A stretch of DNA of 34,770 nucleotides from Catellatospora sichuanensis (lineage in GTDB: Bacteria > Actinomycetota > Actinomycetes > Mycobacteriales > Micromonosporaceae), in the NCBI RefSeq assembly GCF_007483665.1, contig NZ_VIQO01000056.1, forward strand, positions 1 to 34,770, read 5' to 3'. Below are positions 20,345 through 28,330 of the stretch, in pieces. Positions within the stretch are counted from its first letter, which is position 1; the number at the start of each line of letters is the position of its first letter. The notes beneath the pieces were generated by a model. It worked only from the letters and a program-made list of their open reading frames with translations, made no database searches and was not told the origin of the DNA. A program made the translations under genes and the position numbers.

Positions 20345-21436
20345 TCAGATGCGCACGCCGCTGGCGGCGTGGAACGCGTGGTGGCTGCCGACCACCGGCT
20401 TGACGAACACGGTGTCGCCCAGGCTCGGCATCGCCTGACGGGACGTGCTGACCACGAACCGCTCCTCGCCGCCGTTGATCGCGGCGTGGCCGTACACGTT
20501 GGCGTTCGCGCCCAGGTCCTCGACCAGGTCCACGACGATGGGCATGCCGCCCTCGCTCGCGCCCACCAGGTCCGAGTCCTCGGGGCGGAAGCCCACGGTG
20601 ACCTGGCCGTTGCCGCCCTCGGCCTGCGCCAGGGCGACCTGCTCGCGGGTCAGCGGGAGCACCATCTGGCCGAACACCGCGCCGCCGTCGGTCAGCTGCA
20701 CGGTCTTGATGTTCATGGCCGGGGAGCCGATGAAGCCCGCGACGAAGACGTTCGACGGCCGGTCGTACAGGGCACGCGGGGTGTCGCACTGCTGCAGCAC
20801 ACCGTCGAGCATCACGGCGACGCGGTGACCCATGGTCATGGCCTCGACCTGGTCGTGCGTCACGTACACGGTGGTGATGCCCAGCTGCGACTGCAGCGTG
20901 GCGATCTGCGAACGGGTCTGCACACGGAGCTTGGCGTCGAGGTTCGACAGCGGCTCGTCCATGAGGAAGACCTGCGGCTCACGCACGATGGCGCGACCCA
21001 TGGCGACACGCTGGCGCTGACCGCCGGAGAGCGCCTTCGGCTTGCGGCTGAGGTACTCCTCCAGCTGCAGCATCTGCGCGGCCTTCTTGACCCGGACGTC
21101 GATCTCCGACTTCGGGGTCTTGCGCAGCTTGAGCGCGAACGCCATGTTCTCGTACACCGTCATGTGCGGGTAGAGGGCGTAGTTCTGGAAGACCATCGCG
21201 ATGTCCCGCGACTTCGGCGGGAGGTTCGTGACGTCCTTGTCGTTGATGTAGATCGCGCCCTGGTCGACGTCCTCAAGACCGGCCAGCATCCGCAGGCTGG
21301 TGGACTTGCCACAGCCGGACGGGCCGACGAGGACGAGGAACTCGCCGTCGTTGATCTGGAGGTCGAGCTGGTCGACGGCGGGGCGGTCGGTGCCCGGGTA
21401 GATCCGGGACGCCTTGGAATAAGTGACGGTAGCCAC
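20345..21436 (-). CDS. msiK: sugar ABC transporter ATPase (MsiK/UgpC type)
   Basis: A 363-aa ATPase: Walker A GPSGCGKST at residues 38-46, Q-loop FQNYALYPHM, signature LSGGQRQRVAMGRA, Walker B VFLMDEPLSNLDAKLR, then a C-terminal MOBE/TOBE-like domain. In actinomycetes one MsiK-type ATPase often powers several carbohydrate importers; such genes are commonly orphaned, as here where no permease or binding protein is adjacent. Shared use is therefore inferred. The GTG start (MATVTYSKASRIYPG) is selected because GGAAGGA lies 9 bp upstream; the longer frame crosses promoter sequence. The terminator at 20296-20329 ends its transcript. Confidence 0.9.
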   Translation of the reverse strand: MATVTYSKASRIYPGTDRPAVDQLDLQINDGEFLVLVGPSGCGKSTSLRMLAGLEDVDQGAIYINDKDVTNLPPKSRDIAMVFQNYALYPHMTVYENMAFALKLRKTPKSEIDVRVKKAAQMLQLEEYLSRKPKALSGGQRQRVAMGRAIVREPQVFLMDEPLSNLDAKLRVQTRSQIATLQSQLGITTVYVTHDQVEAMTMGHRVAVMLDGVLQQCDTPRALYDRPSNVFVAGFIGSPAMNIKTVQLTDGGAVFGQMVLPLTREQVALAQAEGGNGQVTVGFRPEDSDLVGASEGGMPIVVDLVEDLGANANVYGHAAINGGEERFVVSTSRQAMPSLGDTVFVKPVVGSHHAFHAASGVRI

Positions 21437-21701
21437 GGGGGTGTGTCCTTCCACCGGCAGGAACGTGCCGGACGATCCGAGTGAAAGTGAAGTGCCGACT
21501 ACGTTCGCACGAACCCGGCGTTCGCCAAAGTAACCGCGTAACGACGTGTAAACAAGCCCGTGGATCATCATGTGGAACGCGTCTGCCAGGCAAAACGGAC
21601 GCTATGGTGATGATCGGTACGAAACTCCGGGGAATCCGGTAGCGGACCCGGTGCTCCCGCCGCGTACCATCGCTGGGTACGGCGGCTCGCGCGCCGTGCA
21701 T

Positions 21702-21777
21702 GCCGGCCTGGCGCAATTGGTAGCGCACCCGACTTGTAATCGGAAGGTTAGGGGTTCAAGTCCCCTGGTCGGCTCCA
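21702..21777 (+). tRNA. tRNA-Thr (TGT anticodon)
   Basis: A complete cloverleaf with encoded CCA. Acceptor GCCGGCC pairs with GGTCGGC, D arm GCGC...GCGC, anticodon loop CTTGTAA with anticodon TGT at 21735-21737, T arm AGGGG/CCCCT around TTCAAGT. TGT reads ACA threonine codons. The 3' half is the expected attachment site (attL) of the neighbouring integrative element; the gene itself stays intact. Confidence 0.97.
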
Positions 21778-21789
21778 ACATCCCAGCTC

Positions 21790-21823
21790 AAAGGCCCTCT
21801 CCGGCAACCGGACAGGGCCTTTT
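21790..21823 (+). terminator. terminator after tRNA-Thr
   Basis: AAAGGCCCT (21790-21798) pairs with AGGGCCTTT (21814-21822), with an inner CCGG/CCGG stem around a CAA loop and a 2-base internal mismatch, followed by T. It lies 12 bp after the tRNA. Confidence 0.88.
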
Positions 21824-21831
21824 GATCTTCA

Positions 21832-21852
21832 GTACAGCAGCAAGGTACAGCA
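21832..21852 (+). repeat. GTACAGCA direct repeat near attL
   Basis: Two copies of GTACAGCA (21832-21839 and 21845-21852), 13 bp apart, lie 54-75 bp inside the presumed left end. They could be arm-type sites for Int or Xis, but short repeats arise by chance; support is modest. Confidence 0.4.
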
Positions 21853-21896
21853 ACGGCCCTGCATGACCATCACGCGTCCGTGCCAAACTGCTCGCC

Positions 21897-22253
21897 ATGT
21901 CCTATGACCTGGCCGTGTGGGAAGGTGACCGGCCCGCAGATGACGCTGCGGCTGGTGCCGAGTACAAGCGCCTGTACAAGGCGTACATCGAGGTAGCCGA
22001 GTTCGAGCCGCCGACGCCACGAATCACTGCGTACGTCGAAGCCTTGCTTGCCCGATACCCGGACATCAGTACCGAGGAGGGCGAAGACAGTCCTTGGTCC
22101 ACGGGGCCGCTCATCACGGAGGCCGTTGGCCCGATCATCTACTTCCCCATGGTCTGGAGCCAATGTGTCGAGGTGTCCGAATGGGCTGCGCGGGTCGCGC
22201 ATGACCATGGTTTGGTCTGCTACGACCCGCAGCACAGCACACTCCGTCCGTAA
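21897..22253 (+). CDS. hypothetical protein, 118 aa, AICE left-end cargo
   Basis: A small acidic protein starting MSYDLAVWEG. It has no signal peptide and no membrane segment. Visible pieces are a DRPADDAAAGAEYKRLY helix (residues 11-27), a PPTPRI turn, a helix of about 44-55, an aromatic VGPIIYFPMVWSQC strand (about 78-90) and a final helix ending HDHGLVCYDPQHSTL. I recall similar MSYDLAVWEG proteins in actinobacteria but know no function. It sits between the tRNA and int, convergent with int (8-bp gap), where AICEs often carry cargo. Fairly short and well-formed; an antitoxin or immunity-type role is only a guess. Confidence 0.72.
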   Translation: MSYDLAVWEGDRPADDAAAGAEYKRLYKAYIEVAEFEPPTPRITAYVEALLARYPDISTEEGEDSPWSTGPLITEAVGPIIYFPMVWSQCVEVSEWAARVAHDHGLVCYDPQHSTLRP

Positions 22254-22261
22254 TTTGATCA

Positions 22262-23461
22262 TCAACCCAAGCTCTCGCCGAGCTTGCGCAGCGCATCACG
22301 GGTGGCTTCGTCTGTGACCTCGGTGTAGATCTCCATTGTGATGGCCACCTGTGCGTGCCTGAGGATCTGCTGAGCTACCCGCGGATGCACGTTCAGGTCT
22401 CGTAGCAGCGTTGCGCAGGTACGCCGGGCGTCATGCACCGTGATCCGCTTGACGCCGGCCCGCTTGATCTGGCGATCCCAGAACCGGTTGAAGTTGCGCG
22501 GCTCCACCGGCAGCCCGGTCCGGGTGGTGAAGAGCAGCCCAGAGGGAGCCTCGCCCAGGTCATCGGCGACAAGCTCCCGGTGACGAGCCAGCGCAGCCAA
22601 CGCCAGCTGCGGCAACGGCAACGTGGCTTCGGAACTCTCGCTCTTAACCTCGCGGTGCAGCAGCCGCCGGCCGACCCTCTGAAGCTGAAGCACGATGTTG
22701 ACCTCTGCGGTGCCCAGGTCGATCTGCTCCCACGTCAGGCCCAAGACCTCGCCTTTGCGTAGGCCTAACAGCAGAATCAGAACATAGGCCGCATAGAAGC
22801 GCTGGTCATCGCTGCGGGCTTGCTCCAAGAACCGGCGGGCTTCCTCGCTGGACCAGGCCGTGCGACGAACCTTCCGGGCCGTGGGCAACTTCGTCTGCTT
22901 GGCGACGTTCTTTGTGATCATGTCCGAATCGATGGCACTGGTGAGCATCGCGCGAATCGCTCGGCGCAGTCCGGCCACGGAGGACTGTTTGAGGACGTTG
23001 TTGCAGCAGCGGCCCAGCGAACAGCAGCGGCGCTTGTCCAGCTGGCGACGCGCGTCCTTCCCCTGCGTGCAGCACTGACAGGCCCGAGCGGCGTTGTTGA
23101 GCCACGTCTGTACGTCGGTCGGCCGAAGCCGGTCGAGCCGTACATTTCCCAGGCCAGGAACGATGTACAGACGGCTAGCGCTTTCATAGATCGAGTAGGA
23201 GCCGGGGGAGAGGTTCGGTTCGACGATCTCCGCCAACCAGTAGGCGGCGAACTTGCCGACCGTCATGGCCTTGGTGGCAACTGGCCCCTTCTTCGCCTCC
23301 TCGTGCAGCTTGATCCATTTGGCGTGGACCTCTTCGCGCTCTTGCCCGTAGACGTACTTACGCGTGCGGGTGCCGTCAGGCTTGGTGACCCACACATAGG
23401 CAGCGAAGCCGTTGCGGTACGGGAAGATCGACCCTTCGCCGTTGTGGCGCTTGCCGGTCAT
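22262..23461 (-). CDS. int: tyrosine site-specific integrase
   Basis: A 399-aa tyrosine recombinase integrating and excising the element at tRNA-Thr. An arm-binding N-terminal region (residues 1-60, GEGSIFPYRNGFAAYVWV) is followed by the core-binding SAM-like domain (65-185) and the catalytic domain (200-395). All catalytic residues are present: R235 (LGLRKGEVLGL), K273, H343 and R346 (VHDARRT), H369 (LRHAQ) and nucleophile Y379 (EIYTEV). A cysteine-rich insertion at 128-153 (CQCC, CC, CC; seven Cys) in the core-binding domain may bind zinc. The start overlaps the xis stop by 4 bp (ATGA), so Int is coupled to Xis, and the longer open frame upstream is the shadow of xis. Confidence 0.95.
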   Translation of the reverse strand: MTGKRHNGEGSIFPYRNGFAAYVWVTKPDGTRTRKYVYGQEREEVHAKWIKLHEEAKKGPVATKAMTVGKFAAYWLAEIVEPNLSPGSYSIYESASRLYIVPGLGNVRLDRLRPTDVQTWLNNAARACQCCTQGKDARRQLDKRRCCSLGRCCNNVLKQSSVAGLRRAIRAMLTSAIDSDMITKNVAKQTKLPTARKVRRTAWSSEEARRFLEQARSDDQRFYAAYVLILLLGLRKGEVLGLTWEQIDLGTAEVNIVLQLQRVGRRLLHREVKSESSEATLPLPQLALAALARHRELVADDLGEAPSGLLFTTRTGLPVEPRNFNRFWDRQIKRAGVKRITVHDARRTCATLLRDLNVHPRVAQQILRHAQVAITMEIYTEVTDEATRDALRKLGESLG

Positions 23462-23655
23462 GCCTCGAACTCCTCGATTGTGCGAGCGATGTAGTCGTCC
23501 ACCCACTGCGGCAGGATGCGGCGGTGCCGGCCGTCCTTGACCGAGCGGATACGGCCCTCGGCGACGAGGAGCTTGGTCTTGCTCAGACCGAAGCCGAGCA
23601 GCTCGGCGACCTCGTTGACGGTGAGCCACTTACGTCTGATGGCGGTGGTGGTCAT
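23458..23655 (-). CDS. xis: excisionase (helix-turn-helix, MerR/HTH_17 type)
   Basis: A 65-aa protein with WLTVNEVAELLGFGLSKTK (helix-turn-helix) followed by a wing GRIRSVKDGRHRRI and a C-terminal helix. Small DNA-binding proteins of this type direct the integrase to excise. It starts within the end of repSA (26-bp overlap) and overlaps int by 4 bp. GGGGAG lies 9 bp upstream of the ATG. In pSAM2 repSA, xis and int form one Pra-activated operon, the same order as here. Confidence 0.9.
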   Translation of the reverse strand: MTTTAIRRKWLTVNEVAELLGFGLSKTKLLVAEGRIRSVKDGRHRRILPQWVDDYIARTIEEFEA

Positions 23656-25192
23656 CTCTGTCTCTCCCCTGGTCAGTCGGCGGATGGTGTGGTGCTGCTG
23701 GGGTTCCGAGGGGTCGGCGCCGCCGGGCAGCGTCTGCGGCCATTGCGGCGAGTGCGGCGTCGCCGGTGGTGCGCCAGCCGTTGCCGACGTGTTGCCAGTG
23801 GTTGATCACAAGCACGGTCGAGTCATCTGCGGTCTCGCCAACGTCGGCCAAGTCCTCGGGGCCGATGGCGTGGACGGTCGCGCCGTCGCGGTGCTGGGGT
23901 CGGCGTGCGGCGCGGAGTGTGCCCATGGTGGTGGAGTAGCGGCGGCTTTTGGTGGCGAAGTGGCCGCCGAAGCCGAGCATGTGTGCCCAGCGGCGCAGCC
24001 CGGTCCAGCCGTCTGCCGCGCCGAGGTTCCAGCAGGCGGTGATGAGTCGGTTGGTGTGCCGGGCCGGGTTGGCGTAGGCCTCCATGGAGGCCGCGGTGAC
24101 CCTGCCGGCGTTGAGGCCGGTGATCTCGGTGGCCTTGGTGGCGTACTTGGCCAGGTATCCGGCGACGTGCTGCTCGGTTAGGGATTCGCCCGGCAGGCCG
24201 GTCCGCACGACCTTCACGTCTACCTGCGTGCCCCACCGCAATTCCCACCCGTGCGGCTGCTCAGGGTGCGGCGCGGTGGTGAGTCCCGTGGACCGGGCGG
24301 CGACTTCCACGGCCGCCTTCAGCATCGCGGCGGTATAGAGCGGGACCTGGTCGCCATTGGGATCGATGCCGAACGGCGGGGGCGCGATGGTGTGCGGGTC
24401 GCCGGGCAGGTTGGCGTCTAGGCGGATCAGGGCGTGCAGGTGGACGACGCCGCGGCGCTGGTACTCGGCGACCTTGGCGTAGCGGAGCTTGACTGCGCCC
24501 TTGGGGGTAGCGCCGATGTGCCGGCGCACGGCGAGGATGGTTCGGTCCCAGAGCTTGGCGACCAGGTGGTTCCAGACGACCTGGTGCTGATGGTCGTAGC
24601 AGTCCAGGCACAGCGGCTGTCCGAGCCGGTAGTCGCTCTCGCCGTGTACGGCGGTGCAGGACAGCGGCTTGCCGTGGGCGCAGACGGGCCGGTCACGGCG
24701 GACGCGGCAGGGCTGGGGCTTGTCGTTGCGGACGACGCGGGTGTGCACGACGCCGAAGGACGGCGCGGTGAGGGTGACGAACACGGCAGGGTGCGACACG
24801 ACGCTGTCTGGCACACCCTTGCCGCCCGCCAGGCCAGCTTTGATGAGCTGATACGTGTCGTAGCGGTAGGTGGTGGCGCAGGCGGGGCACAGCGAGGCGA
24901 TCCGCGTGCCGCACGGCTTGTAGAGCACGTTGTCGGGAAGCGTGTCGGTGGAGAACCGCTCGATCACCGCGCCGGTCGACGCGTTGACGGTGAGGACTTC
25001 ACCGCGCAGGCGGACGGGACGGGTGCAGCCGCGGGCGCGGGCGGCGGCGTCGAGCCAGCGACCGAAGCCGGGCTTGGCGGCCCGGTCCATGAGCCCGAAG
25101 CGGTCATCAGCGGGGATCTCGTCCAGGCCGGCCAGTGAGGCGAGGAGGTGCCCTGCGGTCGTGGCGGGGGTGTTTTCGGGTGCAGTGATCAC
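23630..25192 (-). CDS. repSA: RepSA-type rolling-circle replication initiator
   Basis: A 520-aa initiator of the pSAM2 RepSA family, which nicks the element to begin rolling-circle replication of the excised circle. The conserved motif VFVTLTAPSFG (about residue 137) and the HUH-like GVVHLHALIRLD (about 255) are visible, followed by the Tyr-containing VAGYLAKYATKATE (about 345). Cys/His clusters (CGTRIASLCPAC, CLDCYDHQH) suggest zinc binding. GTG start preceded by AAGGAGGT with a 5-bp spacer, a strong site. The C-terminal end overlaps xis by 26 bp. It is transcribed after the kinase gene with a 57-bp gap. Confidence 0.92.
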   Translation of the reverse strand: MITAPENTPATTAGHLLASLAGLDEIPADDRFGLMDRAAKPGFGRWLDAAARARGCTRPVRLRGEVLTVNASTGAVIERFSTDTLPDNVLYKPCGTRIASLCPACATTYRYDTYQLIKAGLAGGKGVPDSVVSHPAVFVTLTAPSFGVVHTRVVRNDKPQPCRVRRDRPVCAHGKPLSCTAVHGESDYRLGQPLCLDCYDHQHQVVWNHLVAKLWDRTILAVRRHIGATPKGAVKLRYAKVAEYQRRGVVHLHALIRLDANLPGDPHTIAPPPFGIDPNGDQVPLYTAAMLKAAVEVAARSTGLTTAPHPEQPHGWELRWGTQVDVKVVRTGLPGESLTEQHVAGYLAKYATKATEITGLNAGRVTAASMEAYANPARHTNRLITACWNLGAADGWTGLRRWAHMLGFGGHFATKSRRYSTTMGTLRAARRPQHRDGATVHAIGPEDLADVGETADDSTVLVINHWQHVGNGWRTTGDAALAAMAADAARRRRPLGTPAAPHHPPTDQGRDRDDHHRHQT

Positions 25193-25249
25193 AGGGCACC
25201 TCCTTCCGAGGTGTTGCAGCAGGTGAAGCAGGCAGGGCGGGCGAGCCGG

Positions 25250-25726
25250 TCAGGGCGTGGGGTCGGGCAGGGGCAGCGGGTGGGGCTTGCCCTTGATGTA
25301 GGTCTGCCAGCGGCCGACGATCCGGTCCTCGGAGACCCGCTCGGCGTCGGGCCGGGCGGCGTTGCGTTGCAGGCAGACCGACAGCGGCACGTCGGTGAAG
25401 TCCCACACCTCAGCCCGAGCGCCGCACGAGACGGCCAAGTCGAGCAGGTGCGCCACGAGTTCGTCGCGGAGCGCGATCTCGTCCACGACGACATCGACGC
25501 CGGCAGCCAGCCAGGTCCGCACGAGCGCGTCACGCGCGGCCTGGATGATCGGCTCGGTGCCGGGGGTGTGCTCGTCGGCGAGGATCACGCGGCGGTCGTG
25601 GCCCATGGCCCGGATGCCGTCGACGTTGATCCGGACCCGGCGGATCGGGTCGGCGGCGACCCACTGGCGTGCGGCGGTGCTCTTGCCCGAACCGGGCAGC
25701 CCTCGGGTGATGATCAGTACGGGCAT
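25250..25726 (-). CDS. P-loop kinase (polynucleotide-kinase-like)
   Basis: A 158-aa P-loop protein: Walker A GLPGSGKST at residues 9-17, INVDGIRAMG as the conserved Asp strand/turn, VDVVVDEIALRDELV and WDFTDVPLSVCLQRNAARP, where the R-N-x-x-R-x-x lid resembles T4 Pnk-type kinases. It may phosphorylate a 5'-hydroxyl end of nucleic acid or a nucleoside; the target is unproven. It begins one base after the spdB stop, so it belongs to the transfer operon. It is not part of the minimal pSAM2 set but similar ATPases occur beside repSA in other AICEs (from memory). End processing of element DNA is an inference. Confidence 0.82.
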   Translation of the reverse strand: MPVLIITRGLPGSGKSTAARQWVAADPIRRVRINVDGIRAMGHDRRVILADEHTPGTEPIIQAARDALVRTWLAAGVDVVVDEIALRDELVAHLLDLAVSCGARAEVWDFTDVPLSVCLQRNAARPDAERVSEDRIVGRWQTYIKGKPHPLPLPDPTP

Positions 25727-25727
25727 G

Positions 25728-26639
25728 TCAGCGCTCCGTCCCGTTGACCGCCGTAATCGGCGTGCGGGGGGTGGTCAGGCCGAGCGCGGCCATCACGTCG
25801 CCAGTAGTGGAGTTGGAGACCCGCAGGATCTTCTGCAGCTCGTCGCGGCGGATCTGTCGGCCGTGTTCGGCTGCGAACCGGGCAGCAGCACCGCGGGCGG
25901 TGTCGAGCATCCCTGCGGGCAGCGGCGCGGTCGGCCAGGACCGGAACGGCTGAGCGGTGGCCTCGACCGGGGCCGGGACGACAGCCCGAACGACCTCGGC
26001 CCGGACAGGCTCAGGACGAACCTCAGGACGGATCTCGGGGCGCACCCCGGGACGGTCCTGGATGGCCGGGACCGGCGCGGCCGGAGCCAGGACGGCGGGG
26101 ACGGACCCAGGACGGGAGTCCGGGACGGGCTGGGGCGTCGGGGACGGCGCGGGGACGTCTTGGGGACGCGGACGGACATCCTGGGTGTCGGGGCTGTTGT
26201 CCGGGACGGCGGTGGTGTCAGTGGTGGTGCGGTGTCCGATGACCAGGAGCGCCCCGGTGGCCATGATCATGAGGCCGTCGATGGCGAGTGGGCCGAATCC
26301 GGACACGAGCCGGTCCTCGCCGTAGTAGGTCAGCAGGGAGGACAGGTGGCGGTAGGACACGATGCCGGCGACGAATGCGACGGGGATCATGCCGCCGAAG
26401 CGCAGCACGGCCCACCAGCGTCCTACCGGCCATGCGACGCGGACCAGGATTTCGATTGCGACGAACAGGATGACCGGCCAGACGACCGAGCCGACGACCG
26501 CGCCGGGCATCGGCTGCCAGTCCGCTGGGGCGTCGGTCGGGGGGATGTAGGAGTGGGCGACGTTGGCGGCCACGGAGATGACGCCGCCCAGCAGCGCGCC
26601 GAAGCGAGCCCAGCCGCGACCGCGAGTGTTGGCGTTCAT
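25728..26639 (-). CDS. spdB: SpdB-like transfer/spread protein (DUF2637-type)
   Basis: A 303-aa membrane protein. The N-terminal half contains four hydrophobic segments at about residues 10-28, 42-62, 72-90 and 108-128 (ALLGGVISVAANVAHSYIPP; VVWPVILFVAIEILVRVAWP). A Pro-rich linker of about 135-210 follows, with PEIRPEVRPEPVRAEVVRAV, and a C-terminal winged-helix-like region with RRDELQKILRVSNSTTGDVM. This is the SpdB/DUF2637 architecture of AICEs, needed for intramycelial spread. It starts 2 bp from traSA. The start is placed at MNANTRG because the upstream frame overlaps traSA. Confidence 0.85.
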   Translation of the reverse strand: MNANTRGRGWARFGALLGGVISVAANVAHSYIPPTDAPADWQPMPGAVVGSVVWPVILFVAIEILVRVAWPVGRWWAVLRFGGMIPVAFVAGIVSYRHLSSLLTYYGEDRLVSGFGPLAIDGLMIMATGALLVIGHRTTTDTTAVPDNSPDTQDVRPRPQDVPAPSPTPQPVPDSRPGSVPAVLAPAAPVPAIQDRPGVRPEIRPEVRPEPVRAEVVRAVVPAPVEATAQPFRSWPTAPLPAGMLDTARGAAARFAAEHGRQIRRDELQKILRVSNSTTGDVMAALGLTTPRTPITAVNGTER

Positions 26640-26641
26640 GG

Positions 26642-27847
26642 TCAGCGCCCCTTTCCGGCGGTCGGGCGGGCGTACTCGGCGACCAGGGCGGCGATGTCGG
26701 CGTCGGTGGGGAAGGACAGGCGGATGCGCTCGGGGTCGGTGTCGCCGTCGACGACGTAGCCGACACCGGGCATGGACCTCGGGATGAGGTCGCACAGGGC
26801 GCCGCGGTCGCGGGCGTTGTCGCCAAGGACGAGGTCGACCTCGGCGGGTTCGACCATGCGCAGCCCGACCCGGATCGCGAACAGGTTGCGCAGCGGGACG
26901 ACTTCCTTGCGGCCGTCCTGGACCAGGGCGACGACGTGGATGCCGGCGGCGCGGCCCTTGGTGAGGATTAGCGCGAGTGCGGCTTTGACCCGGTCGATGG
27001 TCTTCTTGTCGCCGTAGGCGGTCAGCGTCGCCAACTCGTCGATCAGGATGATGCGCTTGGGTTCGGCGACGGTGGCGACGTGCTGGCGGGTCCGACCCCG
27101 CAGCGCGACGGTGCGCTCGTTGAGGACGGCGACCTCGTCTTCCAGGGCGTCGGCCATCTGCCCAACGGAGTCGCACAGGAACCGCTCCAGCAGTGGCGCG
27201 GCCCCGGCCATCTCCATGCCGCCCTTGGGGTCGAACCCGACGACCCGGACCGTGCCGGCGGAGATGCCACCGGCGACCGAGCGCAGGAACGACTGCACGA
27301 AGCTGCCCTTGCCCGCATCGGATGCGCCGACGACCAGGCAGTGCCCGCCGTGCAGGCGCAGCGTCCACGTCTGCCCGGACTCGCGGCGGCCCATCGGCAG
27401 CGCGGTGAAGTCAGGGACCATCGGCACCGGCAGCGGCTTCACGACCGCGGTGAGGGGGTCGCCCTGGTGCAGGTGCAGCACGACCAGGCCAGCTTTGAGA
27501 CCGGCGCGGACCGCGACCCGGCGCACGCCGAACGTCTCGGCCATGCGGCCCAGGTGCTTGGCGAAGTCAGCACGGGTTTGCCCGGGGACCACAGCGATGG
27601 TGAGCACGTCCAGGCCTGCGCGGGAGTACACCCCGACGATGACGGGGGTGTAGGTGGTGCCCCAGTGCCGGACCGTGAGTTTGCAGGCGGTCATCAGGTG
27701 CGGCCACAGCGGCTCGATCTGCTCCAGCCGGGCCTTGGCCCGCAGCGCACACTCACGGCACAGGTGCCACGCGCGGTGGAACTGGCGGGGCGGCACCCAC
27801 TGCCCGCACAGGCACTCGATCAGGTTGACCTCAGCACGGCCGAACAT
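26642..27847 (-). CDS. traSA: FtsK/SpoIIIE-like conjugative translocase (TraSA type)
   Basis: A 401-aa DNA translocase acting at the membrane to move double-stranded DNA between cells. The N-terminus has CLCGQW and CREC, a possible zinc pair. The ATPase core has Walker A VGASDAGKGS (about residues 175-184), an atypical form similar to the GAGKGS of TraSA proteins, and Walker B RIILIDELATL. Unlike FtsK it lacks large N-terminal membrane domains and the C-terminal gamma domain is weak or absent; recognition of the element may rest on other residues. The ATG shares one base with the stop of the previous gene (TGATG). The start at 27847 replaces the GTG at 27850 because of this coupling. Confidence 0.93.
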   Translation of the reverse strand: MFGRAEVNLIECLCGQWVPPRQFHRAWHLCRECALRAKARLEQIEPLWPHLMTACKLTVRHWGTTYTPVIVGVYSRAGLDVLTIAVVPGQTRADFAKHLGRMAETFGVRRVAVRAGLKAGLVVLHLHQGDPLTAVVKPLPVPMVPDFTALPMGRRESGQTWTLRLHGGHCLVVGASDAGKGSFVQSFLRSVAGGISAGTVRVVGFDPKGGMEMAGAAPLLERFLCDSVGQMADALEDEVAVLNERTVALRGRTRQHVATVAEPKRIILIDELATLTAYGDKKTIDRVKAALALILTKGRAAGIHVVALVQDGRKEVVPLRNLFAIRVGLRMVEPAEVDLVLGDNARDRGALCDLIPRSMPGVGYVVDGDTDPERIRLSFPTDADIAALVAEYARPTAGKGR

Positions 27848-28242
27848 CACCGCTCACCACCGATCGTGGCCAGCAGATCGAGCTGTGTGCCGCTGTCGGT
27901 ACGGGAGACGGCGGGGCGGACCTCGGCCGGCCGGGCAGGGGCCGGGATGGGGCGGACCATGGTCGGCAGCCACGCGCCCCGGCCAAGCACCGCGCGGGCG
28001 TCGACGGGGGTGGTCACCTGGAGCATCACTGAGCGCAGGTCGACGTGACCGGCCAGAGCGATTTGGCGGGCCAGCGCGGCGGCGGCACCGGCGACCTCGA
28101 TCAGGGTCGCGATACGCAGCTCGTCGGAGAACCCGGCCATGAACAGCGACCGCGACGCCAGGATCGCAGGCGCGGCGAGCGACGACACCAGCGCCGATGA
28201 GTCACACGCGTTGGCGGGCGCGGGGTTGGGTAGCGTGGACAT
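27847..28242 (-). CDS. hypothetical AICE protein, 131 aa
   Basis: A 131-aa protein with no recognised domain. The N-terminus is a 22-residue polar stretch (MSTLPNPAPANACDSS), then a long Ala/Leu-rich helix region (VSSLAAPAILASRSLF, EVAGAAAALARQIALAGHV) and a Pro/Arg-rich tail (MVRPIPAPARPAEVRP). No membrane segment is convincing. A strong GGGGAGG lies about 7 bp upstream of the ATG. Its stop overlaps the traSA start, so it is tightly co-expressed with transfer genes. A small accessory of the transfer apparatus is the likeliest role (inference). Confidence 0.8.
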   Translation of the reverse strand: MSTLPNPAPANACDSSALVSSLAAPAILASRSLFMAGFSDELRIATLIEVAGAAAALARQIALAGHVDLRSVMLQVTTPVDARAVLGRGAWLPTMVRPIPAPARPAEVRPAVSRTDSGTQLDLLATIGGER

Positions 28243-28274
28243 GACAAACCTCCCCTTTCGAGGTGAGGAGTCAG

Positions 28275-28320
28275 CACGCGGGACCGGACTGTTCTTGGCG
28301 GAGTGGGCCGGTCCCGCGTG
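28275..28320 (-). promoter_or_regulatory. 13-bp hairpin between pra and the next gene
   Basis: CACGCGGGACCGG (28275-28287) pairs perfectly with CCGGTCCCGCGTG (28308-28320) around a 20-base loop. It lies 11 bp after the pra stop and 33 bp before the ATG of the 131-aa gene. No T tract is seen, so it could be an attenuator, transcript-stabilising hairpin or partial terminator that separates regulator and transfer gene levels. Confidence 0.65.
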
Positions 28321-28330
28321 GCAGAGATGT

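Noticed and set aside
21438..21571. N-terminal extension of the sugar ABC ATPase
   Set aside because: The extra 45 codons are not typical of the family and contain the ribosome binding site for the GTG at 21436.
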